The notes: generated by a model from the letters alone, not told the origin. DNA of 64,000 bases from Corynebacterium otitidis ATCC 51513 (GCF_000296405.1 NZ_JH815195.1:253023-317022); one strand, 5' to 3'; positions 8,854-18,397 are shown, counted from the stretch's first letter. Numbers and translations are program-made.

Positions 8854-10212
8854 ATGGCGATCCTGTCGAGCCCGCCGCGCGGCGGGCGCGCCGAGCGGGG
8901 CGGCTGGCGCGCGAGCCCGTGGCGGCTCGCCTTCTACGGGGCGATCGGGATCGCCGCGTTCTTCCTGCCCGTGCCCATGGACGGGAAGGTCTCCATCCCC
9001 GTCGACCACGCGGTCACCCTCGTGCGCGAGCACCTCTCCGTCCTGCTCCCGCCGGCGTTCCTCGCGCTCATGGCCTACGGCGCGATCCGGGAGGCGCGCC
9101 GCGGCGCGTGGCGGCGCGGGGTGCTCGCGGCGCTGCCGCTGGTCCTCAGCGTCGCGGGGCTCGCCGTCGGGGCGCTCGCCGTTGTCGGTGCGCTGCCCGG
9201 GCCGCTCGCGCGGGAGGACCTCGTGCCCTTCCTCGTCGACAAGCTCGTCGTCCCCGTGGGCCTCATCGTGCCCATCGGCTCGGCGGCGCTGGCGTTCCTT
9301 TTGTCCTTCGGGCTCATGGAGCTCCTCGGGGTGCTCGCGCAGCCGGTCATGCGGCCCCTGTGGCGGACCCCGGGGCGCTCCGCGGTGGACGCCGCGACGA
9401 GCTTCGTGGGCAGCTACTCGCTCGGCCTGCTCGTCACCGACCGGGTCTACCGCGACGGCGGCTACACCAAGCGGGAGGCCGCGATCATCGCGACGGGCTT
9501 CTCCACGGTCTCGGCGGCGTTCATGGTCGTCGTCGCGCGCTCCCTCGGGCTCATGGGGCACTGGGCGCTCTACTTCGTCACGACTCTGATCGTCACGTTC
9601 GCGGTCACCGCGATCACCGCGCGCATCCCGCCGCTCTCCCGGATCCCGGACGAGACCTGCCCCGGCGCGACGCCCGAGCCCGAGCGCCGCCCCGAGGGCT
9701 CGCTGATCAAGGCCGCGTGGGCAAGCGCCAGGGAGACGCTCAAGACTGCCCCGCCGCTGCACCGCGCGATCGGGCAGAACCTCTTAGCCGGGGTGCGGAT
9801 GTCCGCGGCGATCACCCCGTCGATCCTGTCGGTGGGGCTCGCGGCGCTGCTGCTCGCTACCTACACCCCGGCGTTCGCGTGGCTCGGGCTGCTCTTCGCG
9901 CCGCTCGCGTGGCTGGTGGGCCTGCCCGACCCCGCCGGCACCGGGGAGGCGCTGGCCTTGAGCATCGCGGAGATGCTCCTGCCGGCGACCCAGGTCGGGG
10001 ACCAGGCCGACCCGGTCACGGCGTTCGTCGTGGGCGTGACGTCAGTGAGCGCGATCGTGTTCTTCTCCGCGCTCGTGCCCTGCATCCTCGCCACGAGGAT
10101 CCCCGTCTCCGTGCCGCAGCTGGTCGCCGTGCGGGCCGAGCGCGTCGCGCTCACCGTGCTCATCGCCGGGCCGCTCGCGCAGGGCTTCGCGGCGCTCGGG
10201 TGGCTGGGATAG
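8854..10212 (+). CDS. YjiH family protein (nucleoside-recognition/Gate-domain membrane protein)
   Basis: 452 residues with 9-11 predicted membrane helices. The overall pattern matches YjiH-family proteins: an N-terminal helix (LAFYGAIGIAAFFLPVPM), a Gate domain with SFVGSYSLGLLVTDRVYRDGGYTKREAAIIATGFSTVSAAFM (helix-loop at about 182-223; only its beginning and end are diagnostic), and a second Gate-like half near the C-terminus. The substrate is unknown; a transporter or channel role is inferred from the fold. The start is supported by GGGAGG six bases upstream. It ends 25 bases before the convergent hutG end. Its promoter probably lies in the AT-richer stretch 8725-8755. Confidence 0.8.
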   Translation: MAILSSPPRGGRAERGGWRASPWRLAFYGAIGIAAFFLPVPMDGKVSIPVDHAVTLVREHLSVLLPPAFLALMAYGAIREARRGAWRRGVLAALPLVLSVAGLAVGALAVVGALPGPLAREDLVPFLVDKLVVPVGLIVPIGSAALAFLLSFGLMELLGVLAQPVMRPLWRTPGRSAVDAATSFVGSYSLGLLVTDRVYRDGGYTKREAAIIATGFSTVSAAFMVVVARSLGLMGHWALYFVTTLIVTFAVTAITARIPPLSRIPDETCPGATPEPERRPEGSLIKAAWASARETLKTAPPLHRAIGQNLLAGVRMSAAITPSILSVGLAALLLATYTPAFAWLGLLFAPLAWLVGLPDPAGTGEALALSIAEMLLPATQVGDQADPVTAFVVGVTSVSAIVFFSALVPCILATRIPVSVPQLVAVRAERVALTVLIAGPLAQGFAALGWLG

Positions 10213-10237
10213 CTGGCCTTCCCGGGGGAGGCGGGGC

Positions 10238-11224
10238 CTAGGTGCCCTCGCCCGGGCGCGCGGGAAGCGCGCCGACGGTGTCGTCGACGAGGCGCGCGGC
10301 GACCTTCGCGGTGCGCCCGTCGACGTCGAAGCGGGGGCTGACCTCGACGACGTCGAGGAGCGCGAGCTTGCCCGTCGCCGCCGCGGCGCGCACGAGCGCG
10401 CGGATGCGGCCCAGCGCCACTCCGACGGCGGCCGGGGCGCTCACCCCGGGCGCGACCGAGGCGGGCAGCACGTCCATGTCGATGCTTAAGTGCAGCCGGT
10501 CGACGCCGGCCGCGGCGTCGTCGACGAGCGCGCGCAGCTTCTCGTCGGTGGCGTCGTTGGTCTCGTCGTCGGTGAGGTAGCGAACCCCGAGGCGCTCGGC
10601 GGTCTGAAAGAGCACGCGCGTGTTGTTCGCCGGGGAGATGCCGGCCACCGCGTAGCGGAACTCGTCGCCGGCCTCCTCGTGGAGCCCCGCGATCTGCAAA
10701 AACGGCGTCCCGGAGGTCGCCCGGGGCTCGTCTCGCAGGTCGAAGTGGGCGTCGAGGTTGAGGATGCCGACGCTCTCGCCGGCCTCGCGGGCGACGCGGT
10801 AGAGCCCCCGGTGGGAGGCGAACGCCGTGTCGTGGCCCCCGCCGAGCACGACGGTGAGCGCGCCGCGCCGCGCGTGGGCGGCGACCCGGTCGCTCAGCGC
10901 CTCCTGGCCGCCCTCGAGGTCCTCGCCCTCGTAGGTGACGGTGCCGGCCTCGTAGGCCCGAAGCGGGCGGTGCACCGCGAGCCCCGCGAGCGCGCCGCGG
11001 ATCTCGTCGGGCGCGGCGGCGGCGCCGGGGCGGCCCTGGTTGCGGCGGATCCCCTCGTCGCTCGCGAAGCCCTGGACGACGACCGCGCCGTTGAGGTCGC
11101 GCCCGCCGCCGGCGGGCGGGTCGGGAAGGGCGGCGACCTCCGTCGCCCAGCGGGCGTTCTCCGCGCCCGGGCCGTCGTCGCGCGCCTGCCAGCGGTCGAG
11201 TGCACTGTTCTCCAAGCCAGCCAT
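10238..11224 (-). CDS. hutG: Formimidoylglutamase (HutG, arginase/ureohydrolase family)
   Basis: 328 residues from the ATG at 11224; a GTG three codons upstream is possible. A ureohydrolase fold with dinuclear Mn ligands: VVLGGGHDTAF (about 140-150), NLDAHFDLRD (about 172-181) and LSIDMDVLPASVAPG (about 243-257). HutG hydrolyses N-formimidoyl-L-glutamate to glutamate and formamide, the last step of the short histidine-degradation route. Divergent from hutU-hutI, which supports formimidoylglutamase over agmatinase or arginase. Confidence 0.92.
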   Translation of the reverse strand: MAGLENSALDRWQARDDGPGAENARWATEVAALPDPPAGGGRDLNGAVVVQGFASDEGIRRNQGRPGAAAAPDEIRGALAGLAVHRPLRAYEAGTVTYEGEDLEGGQEALSDRVAAHARRGALTVVLGGGHDTAFASHRGLYRVAREAGESVGILNLDAHFDLRDEPRATSGTPFLQIAGLHEEAGDEFRYAVAGISPANNTRVLFQTAERLGVRYLTDDETNDATDEKLRALVDDAAAGVDRLHLSIDMDVLPASVAPGVSAPAAVGVALGRIRALVRAAAATGKLALLDVVEVSPRFDVDGRTAKVAARLVDDTVGALPARPGEGT

Positions 11225-11399
11225 GGCGCCCACCCTAGGCGGCGCGCGACCCGCCGCGCCGTGAACCGCGCCGTGCGGCGAGGCTTATATGTCGCGTATT
11301 ACGATGGCGCTCGGCAGTGACGGGCCCCAAGCGCGGCAGTGTCCACGCCCCAGGCCGGGCCCGCATCGACACCACACGTTGGGAAGGGTGACCGGGCAG

Positions 11400-13079
11400 A
11401 TGTCTCAACCACGCGAGGTGCGCGCGCCGCGCGGCACGGAGCTCACCGCGAAGTCCTGGCAGACCGAGGCGCCGCTTCGGATGCTCATGAACAACCTCGA
11501 CCCCGAGGTCGCCGAGCGGCCCGAGGACCTCGTCGTCTACGGCGGCACGGGGCGCGCCGCCCGCAGCTGGGAGGCCTTCGACGCCATCGTCGAGACCCTC
11601 AAGCGGCTCGAGGGCGACGAGACGCTGCTCGTGCAGTCCGGCAAGCCGGTCGGCGTGCTGCGCACGAGCGAGTGGGCGCCCCGGGTGCTCATCGCGAACT
11701 CCAACCTCGTGGGCGACTGGGCGAACTGGGAGCACTTCCGCGCCCTCGAGGACGAGGGCCTCATCATGTACGGGCAGATGACCGCCGGGTCGTGGATCTA
11801 CATCGCCACCCAGGGCATCCTCCAGGGCACGTTCGAGACGTTCGCCGCGGTCGCGAAGAAGCGCTTCGGCGGCACGCTCGCCGGCACCCTTTCTCTTACC
11901 GGCGGCTGCGGCGGGATGGGCGGCGCCCAGCCGCTCGCGGTGACGCTCAACGGCGGGGCGTGCCTCATCGCCGACGTCGACCGCGCCCGCCTCGAGCGGC
12001 GCGTCGCGAAGCGCTACCTCGACGAGGTCCACGACGACCTCGACGAGGCGGTCGAGCGCGCCGTCGCCGCGAAGCGCGCGGGCGAGGCCCGCTCCATCGG
12101 CGTGGTGGGCAACGCCGCCGAGATCTTCCCCGAGCTGCTGCGCCGCCACCGCGCGGGCGATCTCGAGATCGACATCGTCACCGACCAAACCTCCGCCCAC
12201 GACCCCTTGAGCTACCTCCCCCGGGAGATCGCGCTCGAGGACTGGGCCAGGGAGGCGAAGGCCGACCCGGAGACCTTCACGAAGAAGGCCCGCGAGTCCA
12301 TGGCCGCGCAGGTCGAGGCGATGGTCGGCTTCCAGGACGAGGGCGCCGAGGTCTTCGACTACGGCAACTCCATCCGCGACGAGGCCCGCCACGCGGGCTA
12401 CTCGCGCGCCTTCGAGTTCCCCGGCTTCGTGCCCGCCTACATCCGCCCGCTGTTCTGCGAGGGCATGGGGCCCTTTAGGTGGGTGGCACTCTCCGGGGAC
12501 CCGGAGGACATCAAGGTCACCGACGACGCGCTGCGCGAGCTCTTCCCCGACAACGAGCACCTCCACCGGTGGCTCGACGCCGCCGAGGAATACGTCGAGT
12601 TCGAGGGCCTGCCCGCGCGCATCTGCTGGCTCGGCTACGGCGAGCGCCACCGCGCCGGCCTGAAGTTCAACGAGCTCGTCGCCGAGGGCAAGCTCAAGGC
12701 CCCCGTCGTCATCGGCCGCGACCACCTCGACTCCGGCTCCGTGGCGAGCCCCTACCGGGAGACCGAGGGCATGCTCGACGGCACCGACGCGGTCGCCGAC
12801 TGGCCGCTGCTCAACGCCCTGACCGCCGCGTCCTCGGGCGCGACGTGGGTGTCGATCCACCACGGCGGCGGGGTGGGCATGGGCCGCTCCATCCACGCCG
12901 GTCAGGTCACCGTCGCCGACGGCACGGAGCTCGCCGCGAAGAAGCTCGAGCGCGTGCTCACCAACGACCCGGCCATGGGGGTTATCCGCCACACCGACGC
13001 CGGCTACAATCGCGCAGCCGACGTCGCCAAGGAGCGCGGCGTCGACATCCCCATGGACTTCCACTCGCGGGAGGACTAG
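11400..13079 (+). CDS. hutU: Urocanate hydratase (HutU)
   Basis: 559 residues from the ATG at 11400, the normal length for urocanase; the open frame further upstream lacks family similarity. GGAAGGG at 11382-11388 is the ribosome site. It binds NAD+ as an electrophilic cofactor. Visible motifs include [16 protein letters not shown] (about 43-58), the glycine-rich [13 protein letters not shown] (about 167-179) and [12 protein letters not shown] (about 404-415), where the Cys is the conserved active-site residue. It converts urocanate to 4-imidazolone-5-propanoate. Its TAG is followed directly by the ATG of hutI. Confidence 0.96.
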   Translation: MSQPREVRAPRGTELTAKSWQTEAPLRMLMNNLDPEVAERPEDLVVYGGTGRAARSWEAFDAIVETLKRLEGDETLLVQSGKPVGVLRTSEWAPRVLIANSNLVGDWANWEHFRALEDEGLIMYGQMTAGSWIYIATQGILQGTFETFAAVAKKRFGGTLAGTLSLTGGCGGMGGAQPLAVTLNGGACLIADVDRARLERRVAKRYLDEVHDDLDEAVERAVAAKRAGEARSIGVVGNAAEIFPELLRRHRAGDLEIDIVTDQTSAHDPLSYLPREIALEDWAREAKADPETFTKKARESMAAQVEAMVGFQDEGAEVFDYGNSIRDEARHAGYSRAFEFPGFVPAYIRPLFCEGMGPFRWVALSGDPEDIKVTDDALRELFPDNEHLHRWLDAAEEYVEFEGLPARICWLGYGERHRAGLKFNELVAEGKLKAPVVIGRDHLDSGSVASPYRETEGMLDGTDAVADWPLLNALTAASSGATWVSIHHGGGVGMGRSIHAGQVTVADGTELAAKKLERVLTNDPAMGVIRHTDAGYNRAADVAKERGVDIPMDFHSRED

Positions 13080-14270
13080 ATGACAGCCACGATCTTCACC
13101 GGAATCTCCGAGCTGCGCACCGTCTCCGAGGCGGGCACGGTGAAAGACGCGGCGCTCGTCGCCGAGGACGGGGTCGTCGCCTTCGCCGGGCCCGCCGCCG
13201 AGGCCGAACACCTCGGCCCCGCGGACGAGCGCGTCGATCTCGGCGGGCGGGCCGTCGTGCCCGGCTGGGTCGACTCCCACACCCACCTCGTCTTCGCCGG
13301 GGACCGCGGCGAGGAGTTCGAGGCCCGCATGGCCGGCGAGGACTACGCCGCCGGCGGCATCGCCGTGACCATGGGCGCGACCCGCGAGGCCGGCGAGGAG
13401 GAGCTCTCCCGGCTCGTCGCCGAGCGCGTCGCGCTCGCCAACTCCGGCGGCACGACCACCCTGGAGACGAAGACCGGCTACGGGCTCAACACCGAGGCCG
13501 AGGAGCTCAGCGCCCGCATCGCCGCACAGCACGCCGACGACGTCACCTTCCTCGGCGCGCACCTCGTGCCGCCGGGCGCGGACCCCGGCGAGTACCTCGA
13601 CGAGGTCACCGGCCCGATGCTTCAGGCGGTCGCGCCGCACTGCGGGTGGATCGACGTGTTCTGCGAGCGCGGCGCCTTCAACGAGGAGCAATCCCGCCGC
13701 GTGCTCGAGGCCGGCAAGGAGGCCGGCCTGGGCTTGCGGGTGCACGGCAACCAGCTCGGCGAGGGCCCGGGTGTGCGCCTCGCCGTGGAGCTCGGGGCGG
13801 CGAGCGTCGACCACGTCAACTACCTCACCGACGACGACGTCGAGGCGCTCGCCTCCTCGCAGACCGTCGCCACCGTGCTGCCGGCCTGCGACCTGTCGAC
13901 CCGCCAGCCGCTCGCCCCGGCCCGCCGGCTGCTCGACGCGGGGGCCACGGTCGCGATCGCCTCGAACCTCAACCCGGGCACCTCGTACACCCCGTCGATC
14001 GCGTTCTGCATCACCACCGCGGTGCTGCAGCAGCACCTCACCCTCGACGAGGCGATCGAGGCCGCCACCGCCGGCGGGGCGCGCGCCCTTAACCGCCACG
14101 ACGTGGGCGGCGGCAAGGACCCTCAGGGCCGCCCGGCGCGCGGCACCCTCGTGCCCGGGGCGAGCGCGGACATCCACGTGCTCGACACCGACCAGGCGAT
14201 CGATCTCGCCTACCGGCCGGGCGTGCCGCTGGCGTGGCGCACCTACAAGGCGGCGCGGCGCGTCGCCTAG
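13080..14270 (+). CDS. hutI: Imidazolonepropionase (HutI)
   Basis: 396 residues, amidohydrolase superfamily. The metal-binding motif DSHTHLVFAGDR sits at about 64-75; TKTGYGLNTEAE (about 138-149) and the later HVNYLTDDDVEAL (about 245-257) are typical of HutI. NLNPGTS (about 299-305) contains the usual substrate-loop residues. It hydrolyses imidazolone-5-propanoate to N-formimidoylglutamate, the substrate of HutG. It starts at the base after the hutU stop, so the two are translationally linked. No hutH (histidine ammonia-lyase) follows; the next gene is a surface protein with its own promoter. Confidence 0.96.
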   Translation: MTATIFTGISELRTVSEAGTVKDAALVAEDGVVAFAGPAAEAEHLGPADERVDLGGRAVVPGWVDSHTHLVFAGDRGEEFEARMAGEDYAAGGIAVTMGATREAGEEELSRLVAERVALANSGGTTTLETKTGYGLNTEAEELSARIAAQHADDVTFLGAHLVPPGADPGEYLDEVTGPMLQAVAPHCGWIDVFCERGAFNEEQSRRVLEAGKEAGLGLRVHGNQLGEGPGVRLAVELGAASVDHVNYLTDDDVEALASSQTVATVLPACDLSTRQPLAPARRLLDAGATVAIASNLNPGTSYTPSIAFCITTAVLQQHLTLDEAIEAATAGGARALNRHDVGGGKDPQGRPARGTLVPGASADIHVLDTDQAIDLAYRPGVPLAWRTYKAARRVA

Positions 14271-14448
14271 CCGGCCGCGCCCCGCGGCGCTACCCCCCGC
14301 CAGCCGCCCCCGCCCGCGGGCGGTGGGTGGCGGGGAGGCGCATTTCAGTCTCCCGGGACTTAACTGGCAACCCCGTCAACTACCTGCGGTTTTTATAACG
14401 AAAAGATAACGGTGCAGCTCAGCGGCTGGAAAATGGCAGGCTCGGCGA

Positions 14449-14477
14449 TTGGTGCGCGGCGGCGGTTTTCGTATTCT
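14449..14477 (+). promoter_or_regulatory. Promoter of the first LANTG surface protein
   Basis: TTGGTG (14449-14454), a 17-base spacer and TATTCT (14472-14477). The start is expected near 14484, giving a leader of about 55 bases. Confidence 0.55.
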
Positions 14478-14539
14478 TAGCTGAGCACGACGCCCACCCG
14501 GGCGCGGCTTTTCCCTTACGCATGAGAAAGCAGGACTCC

Positions 14540-15274
14540 ATGAAGCTCCGTTACGCCCTCCCCGCCGCGGCCGCGGCGCTCGCCCTCTCCCTCCCGGCCA
14601 CCGCGATCGCCGAGGAGACCAACGACCCCGAGGCCACCCAGCAGCAGGTCGAGAACACCCAGCAGGAGGGCACCCAGCAGCAGGAGAACGAGAACCAGGA
14701 GCCCACCCTCCAGGAGCAGATCCAGCAGGACCTCGCCGAGGTTCCGGGTCTGAGCGAGGAGCAGATCGCGCGCTTCAACGCGATCCTCGAGCAGGTCGCC
14801 GCGGGCGCCCTCGACGAGGACGGCGCCATCGAGGCCGTCACCGCCGGCCTCGAGACCAACGGTATCTCCCGCGAGACCGCCGACTACCTCCTCGCGGAGG
14901 CCCGCGCGATCATCGACGAGAACGTCGCCGCCGAGGGCATCGACGAGGAGACCGTCGCCGGCTACTACGCCATCGTCGAGAGCGAGCTCGACCGCCTGGT
15001 CGCCATCCACGAGGCCAACCAGGCCCCCGAGGAGGAGCCCAAGGAGGCGGAGATCTCCGAGGAGGAGAAGACCGAGGGCGAGGCCGCCGAGGAGTCCGAG
15101 AAGAAGGACGAGGAGGCCGCGAAGAACGAGCAGGCCCAGCCCGCTTCCGCCGAGCAGCCCGCCAAGCTCGCCAACACCGGCGTGAGCGGCGCCCTCGCCG
15201 GCGTTGGCGCCGGCCTCGCCGCGCTCGCGCTCGGCGGCACCGCGCTCGTCGCCGCGCAGCGCAAGAACGCCTAG
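14540..15274 (+). CDS. LANTG-anchored surface protein, Glu/Gln-rich
   Basis: 244 residues from the ATG at 14540; an ATG at 14522 is less likely because the peptide from 14540 gives a clean signal sequence (MKLRYALPAAAAALALSLP, then cleavage near AIA-EE). After it comes a Gln/Glu-rich low-complexity stretch (about 27-60), a predicted helical segment (about 60-155) and an acidic Glu/Lys-rich spacer. The C-terminus is a cell-wall sorting signal: LANTG at 210-214, a hydrophobic helix and the tail QRKNA. LANTG is an LPxTG variant. The protein is probably wall-anchored by a sortase not in this window. No enzymatic domain is recognisable. Its last 35 residues nearly duplicate those of the next gene. 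Confidence 0.8.
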   Translation: MKLRYALPAAAAALALSLPATAIAEETNDPEATQQQVENTQQEGTQQQENENQEPTLQEQIQQDLAEVPGLSEEQIARFNAILEQVAAGALDEDGAIEAVTAGLETNGISRETADYLLAEARAIIDENVAAEGIDEETVAGYYAIVESELDRLVAIHEANQAPEEEPKEAEISEEEKTEGEAAEESEKKDEEAAKNEQAQPASAEQPAKLANTGVSGALAGVGAGLAALALGGTALVAAQRKNA

Positions 15275-15684
15275 CACGCGTTTTCGGCCCAGGCCCACCC
15301 GCCCCACGCACCGCGCAGGGTGGGAGCCGTAGCCGAGAATCTCTCGCGCCGCCGCGATCCCGTTACACAGCCCCGGTCAGGGGCGGGGGTCGCGGCGGCG
15401 CTTCGTCGTCTCTCCCGAACGGCGGCCCCCATTTCCTCATCACTCACGACGCGGCGGGAACACGAACGCGTTCACCACTTTTTATAGCGTTCTAGTTATA
15501 CGTTTTTCGGGGGCTCCCCCGTTATTTCCGCGAATAGAGAAACCCTTATTTCTCTGCCAGCTTCCTCTTAGGATCGTCGGCATCCGAGCCGCTACGGCGC
15601 CCCGGCACCGCCCCGCGAGGCGAGAACCTGCGGCGCCGCCGACCGGCCACGCGACACGAATACCGAAGTAAGGAAGGCACCCTC
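15275..15684 (+). other. Intergenic leader with three stem-loops between the LANTG genes
   Basis: It holds a 12-bp GC stem (15346-15357 with 15390-15401) whose loop carries a smaller CCCC/GGGG hairpin, read as the terminator of the first gene. AT-rich promoter-like DNA follows at 15471-15501 (TTCACC, TAGTTA). Then come two hairpins, CGGGGG-CT-CCCCCG at 15508-15521 and AGAGAAA-CCCTTA-TTTCTCT at 15536-15555. The second hairpins lie in the probable leader of the next gene. Confidence 0.55.
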
Positions 15685-16662
15685 ATGACCGCCAGCACCC
15701 CCGCCCGCACGAACGCTCCCGCCTGGCGCCGCGCCCTGATCGGCGCCGGCGCGGCCACCACCCTGGTGCTCGCCGCCGGGCTGGGCGCCGCCGGCGCCGA
15801 GGAGACCCAGCCCGCGGGCGCCGGGGACGCCGCCGCCACTTCGCAGCAGGGCGGCGTCCCGGAGCTCGGGACGGGCCCGGTCACGCCCCGCCCCGACGTG
15901 CACGGCCACTTGGCCGGCGACGCCGCCGCAACCGGCGGTGGGGCGAACATCGCGCCAGTCGCCAACGAGGAAGAAGACGAGACCGGTCAGACCAACGGCG
16001 ACGGGGCGGACGACGACCCGGACGAGACCACCGCCAACGAGGACGGCTCCCCCGCGAACGGCGACACCACCGAGGGCAACGGCAACGCTGAAGGCGAGAA
16101 TGGCGACGGCGCCGGCACCGACGGCAACGCCGAAGACAACGGCGGGGCCACCGAGGAGAGCGCGACCGGCGGCGAGGACACCGAGACCGACGAGAGCGGC
16201 AACAGCGACGCCGAGGACACCGAGGGCAACGGCGAGACGACTGAAGAGAACGGAGAGACCACCGAGGACAACGGCGAAGCGACTGAGGACGACGAGACCA
16301 CCGACGAGGACGAGTCCGGCTCCGCCGAGGAGGGCCCCGAGAACAGCGAGGGCGCCCCGGAGGAGAACGTCGGCGAGGGCGCCGCGGGCGACGGCGCCGA
16401 GGAGCCCGCCGGTCCCGTCGACGAGGCCCCGGCCCAGGACGCGGGCGAGGCGAACGGGCAGGGCCAGGCACCCCAGGGAGCCGCTCCGGCCCCCGCGCAG
16501 CAGCCCGCCCAGCCCGCGCCGCAGGCCCCGCAGGGCGCTGCCGCGCCCCAGCAGCTCGCGAACACCGGCGTGAGCGGCGCTACCGCCGGCGTCGGCGCCG
16601 GCCTCGCCGCGCTGGTTCTCGGCAGCGCGGCGCTCTTCGCCGCGAAGCGAAAGAACGCGTAG
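15685..16662 (+). CDS. LANTG-anchored surface protein with long acidic stalk
   Basis: 325 residues. The start at 15685 is set by AAGGAAGG. A signal peptide covers about residues 1-38 (basic WRRA, hydrophobic core, AGA-EE). Residues about 90-240 are almost only Asp, Glu, Thr, Asn and Gly in repeats of EDTEGN / TTEENGE type. Next is a Pro/Ala/Gln-rich segment (about 245-288), then LANTG at 291-295, a hydrophobic helix and the tail KRKNA. The layout is a highly acidic, unstructured, wall-anchored stalk with no ligand-binding domain. The C-terminal 35 residues match the upstream paralogue closely, so the pair probably arose by duplication followed by divergence of the stalk. Confidence 0.82.
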   Translation: MTASTPARTNAPAWRRALIGAGAATTLVLAAGLGAAGAEETQPAGAGDAAATSQQGGVPELGTGPVTPRPDVHGHLAGDAAATGGGANIAPVANEEEDETGQTNGDGADDDPDETTANEDGSPANGDTTEGNGNAEGENGDGAGTDGNAEDNGGATEESATGGEDTETDESGNSDAEDTEGNGETTEENGETTEDNGEATEDDETTDEDESGSAEEGPENSEGAPEENVGEGAAGDGAEEPAGPVDEAPAQDAGEANGQGQAPQGAAPAPAQQPAQPAPQAPQGAAAPQQLANTGVSGATAGVGAGLAALVLGSAALFAAKRKNA

Positions 16663-16715
16663 CAGCCTTAACCGCCCCGCACTCCGGGGCGCGCGCTTCA
16701 GGCGCAGCGCGATTC

Positions 16716-16756
16716 GACCCCGCGGGTGGGTTTCCCCACCGGCGGGGTCCTTTGCT
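16716..16756. terminator. Bidirectional terminator between LANTG gene and thiD-tenA
   Basis: Nested stem GACCCCGC (16716-16723) with GCGGGGTC (16742-16749), and inside it GGTGGG with CCCACC around a short loop. CCTTTGCT follows on the plus strand. It separates two convergent genes. Confidence 0.75.
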
Positions 16757-16786
16757 GTCTCGGTTCGGGTCTAGAGCCCCGGGCGC

Positions 16787-18385
16787 TTACGCGACGCTCG
16801 CGCGGGTGGCCTGCGCGAAAAACTCGCGCTCGTAGTAGGCGGCGTAGAGGTACTGGCGCAGCGCCTCCGCGCGGGCCTTCGGGCCCGCGCCCGCGAGCGC
16901 GCGCTCGACGCGCTCCACGGCGGCGCGGGTGTCGTCGAGGAACTCCCCGTCGCCGTAGGCGCTCAGCCACTCCGTGTACGGGTGGTCCTCGGAGTTGTTC
17001 TTCGCGAGGTCGAGGCCCACCTCGGCGTAGATCCAGAAGCACGGCAGCACCGCGGCCGCGCCCACCGCGTAGTCCCGGCCGAGCGTCGCGGCCTTGAGGC
17101 TGCTCGTGTAGGCCAGCGTCACCGGGGAGAGCGGGACGTGGGTCTCGCCGTGGAGGTAGGTGCGGTGCAGCTCGGCCTCCTCGTCGAGGCACTGCTGCGC
17201 GGAGCGCGCCCACGCCACCCCGTCGGCCGGGTCGAACGCCCGCGCCGTGAGCGCGGCGAGCGCGCCCGAGTACTCCTCGAGGTAGCGGGCGTCCTGCGAG
17301 AGGTAGAACCGGAACTGGCTCTCCGGGAGGGAGCCGTCGGCGAGCTGCCGGATGAACTGCAGCTCTAGGGTCTCGCGGTAGACGCCGCGGCCGGCGCGCC
17401 ACAGCGCCTCGGTCCACGGGCCGGCGGCGAGGACGTGCGGCTCGGGGCCCTCGCCGCTCAAGTCCCCCACCTCGGCGGGGTCGTCGATCTCCTCTGGCGC
17501 GGCGGCGATCGCCGGCCACGGGCTCGTGTCCGCCGCGGCGGCGAGCCGCCTGCTGCGGTGGCTGTGGTCGAGCGGACCGTTGCCCTTCCCGACGCCGAGC
17601 TCCTCGCCGGCGGCGAGCGCCTCGTGAACGAGGCGGGTCGCCCACTCCAGCGCCGCGCCCGTCTCCTCGCCGGCGGCGAGCCTCGTGGCGAGCGCGGAGC
17701 TTAGCGTGCAGCCCGTGCCGTGGGTGGTGGTCGTGTCGATGCGGCGGGCGGAGACCGCGCGGGTCGAGCCGTCGGGGGCGACCGCGACGTTGCCGGCCTC
17801 CCGGCCGGTGAGGTGGCCGCCCTTGACGACGATCGTCGTGCCCCACTCGGCGGCCAGGGGCTTGGCCTGGGCGACGCCCTCGTCGAGGCTCCCTGCCTGC
17901 TCGGCGCGGGCGAGCACCGCGAGCTCCTTGAGGTTCGGGGTGATGACGTCGACCCTGCGGCACAGGTCGATGACCTCGCCCTCGGCGTCCTCGTCGAGGA
18001 GCCGGTCGCCGCTCGTGGCGACCATGACGGGGTCGAGGACGACGACCGGGAAGTCGTGCTCGTCGAGGAACTCGCCGACCGCGCGGGCGGTCGCTGCGGT
18101 GCCGAGCATTCCGATCTTCACGCCGTCGACCTCGACGTCGTCGACGACGGCGCTAAGCTGCGCGCCGATGGTGTGCTCGTCAATGCCGTGCACCTCGCGC
18201 ACGCCCCGGGTGTTCTGGGAGACCACGGCCGTCACCACCGAGAGGGCGAAGCCGCCCGCCTCGGTGATGGCCTTGATGTCGGCCTGGATGCCGGCGCCGC
18301 CGGTGGGGTCGGTCCCGGCGATGGTGAGCACCCGGGGCACCGCGCGGCGCGCTGGGTTCGAAGCTGGCGTGGACTGGGTCATCAT
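16787..18385 (-). CDS. thiD: ThiD-TenA fusion: HMP-phosphate kinase / thiaminase II
   Basis: 532 residues from the ATG at 18385 (a second ATG follows at 18382). An ATG at 18397 lies directly against the riboswitch 3' strand with no room for a ribosome site, so the later start is preferred. The N-terminal half is ThiD-type HMP/HMP-phosphate kinase (GTDPTGGAGIQADIKAI near residue 25; TTTHGTGCTLSSALA near 210). From about residue 320 it is a TenA domain with AAVLPCFWIYAEVGLDL, which keeps the active-site Cys, and a C-terminal YAAYYEREFF. The fusion would salvage and phosphorylate the thiamine pyrimidine. Preceded by a TPP riboswitch. Confidence 0.92.
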   Translation of the reverse strand: MMTQSTPASNPARRAVPRVLTIAGTDPTGGAGIQADIKAITEAGGFALSVVTAVVSQNTRGVREVHGIDEHTIGAQLSAVVDDVEVDGVKIGMLGTAATARAVGEFLDEHDFPVVVLDPVMVATSGDRLLDEDAEGEVIDLCRRVDVITPNLKELAVLARAEQAGSLDEGVAQAKPLAAEWGTTIVVKGGHLTGREAGNVAVAPDGSTRAVSARRIDTTTTHGTGCTLSSALATRLAAGEETGAALEWATRLVHEALAAGEELGVGKGNGPLDHSHRSRRLAAAADTSPWPAIAAAPEEIDDPAEVGDLSGEGPEPHVLAAGPWTEALWRAGRGVYRETLELQFIRQLADGSLPESQFRFYLSQDARYLEEYSGALAALTARAFDPADGVAWARSAQQCLDEEAELHRTYLHGETHVPLSPVTLAYTSSLKAATLGRDYAVGAAAVLPCFWIYAEVGLDLAKNNSEDHPYTEWLSAYGDGEFLDDTRAAVERVERALAGAGPKARAEALRQYLYAAYYEREFFAQATRASVA

Positions 18386-18397
18386 GTTCTCGGCCAT

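Noticed and set aside
11235-14177. 980-codon open frame antisense to hutU-hutI
   Set aside because: It mirrors two clearly conserved genes, has Val/Gly/Arg/Asp-rich shadow composition and no recognisable domain. Such frames are expected at this G+C.
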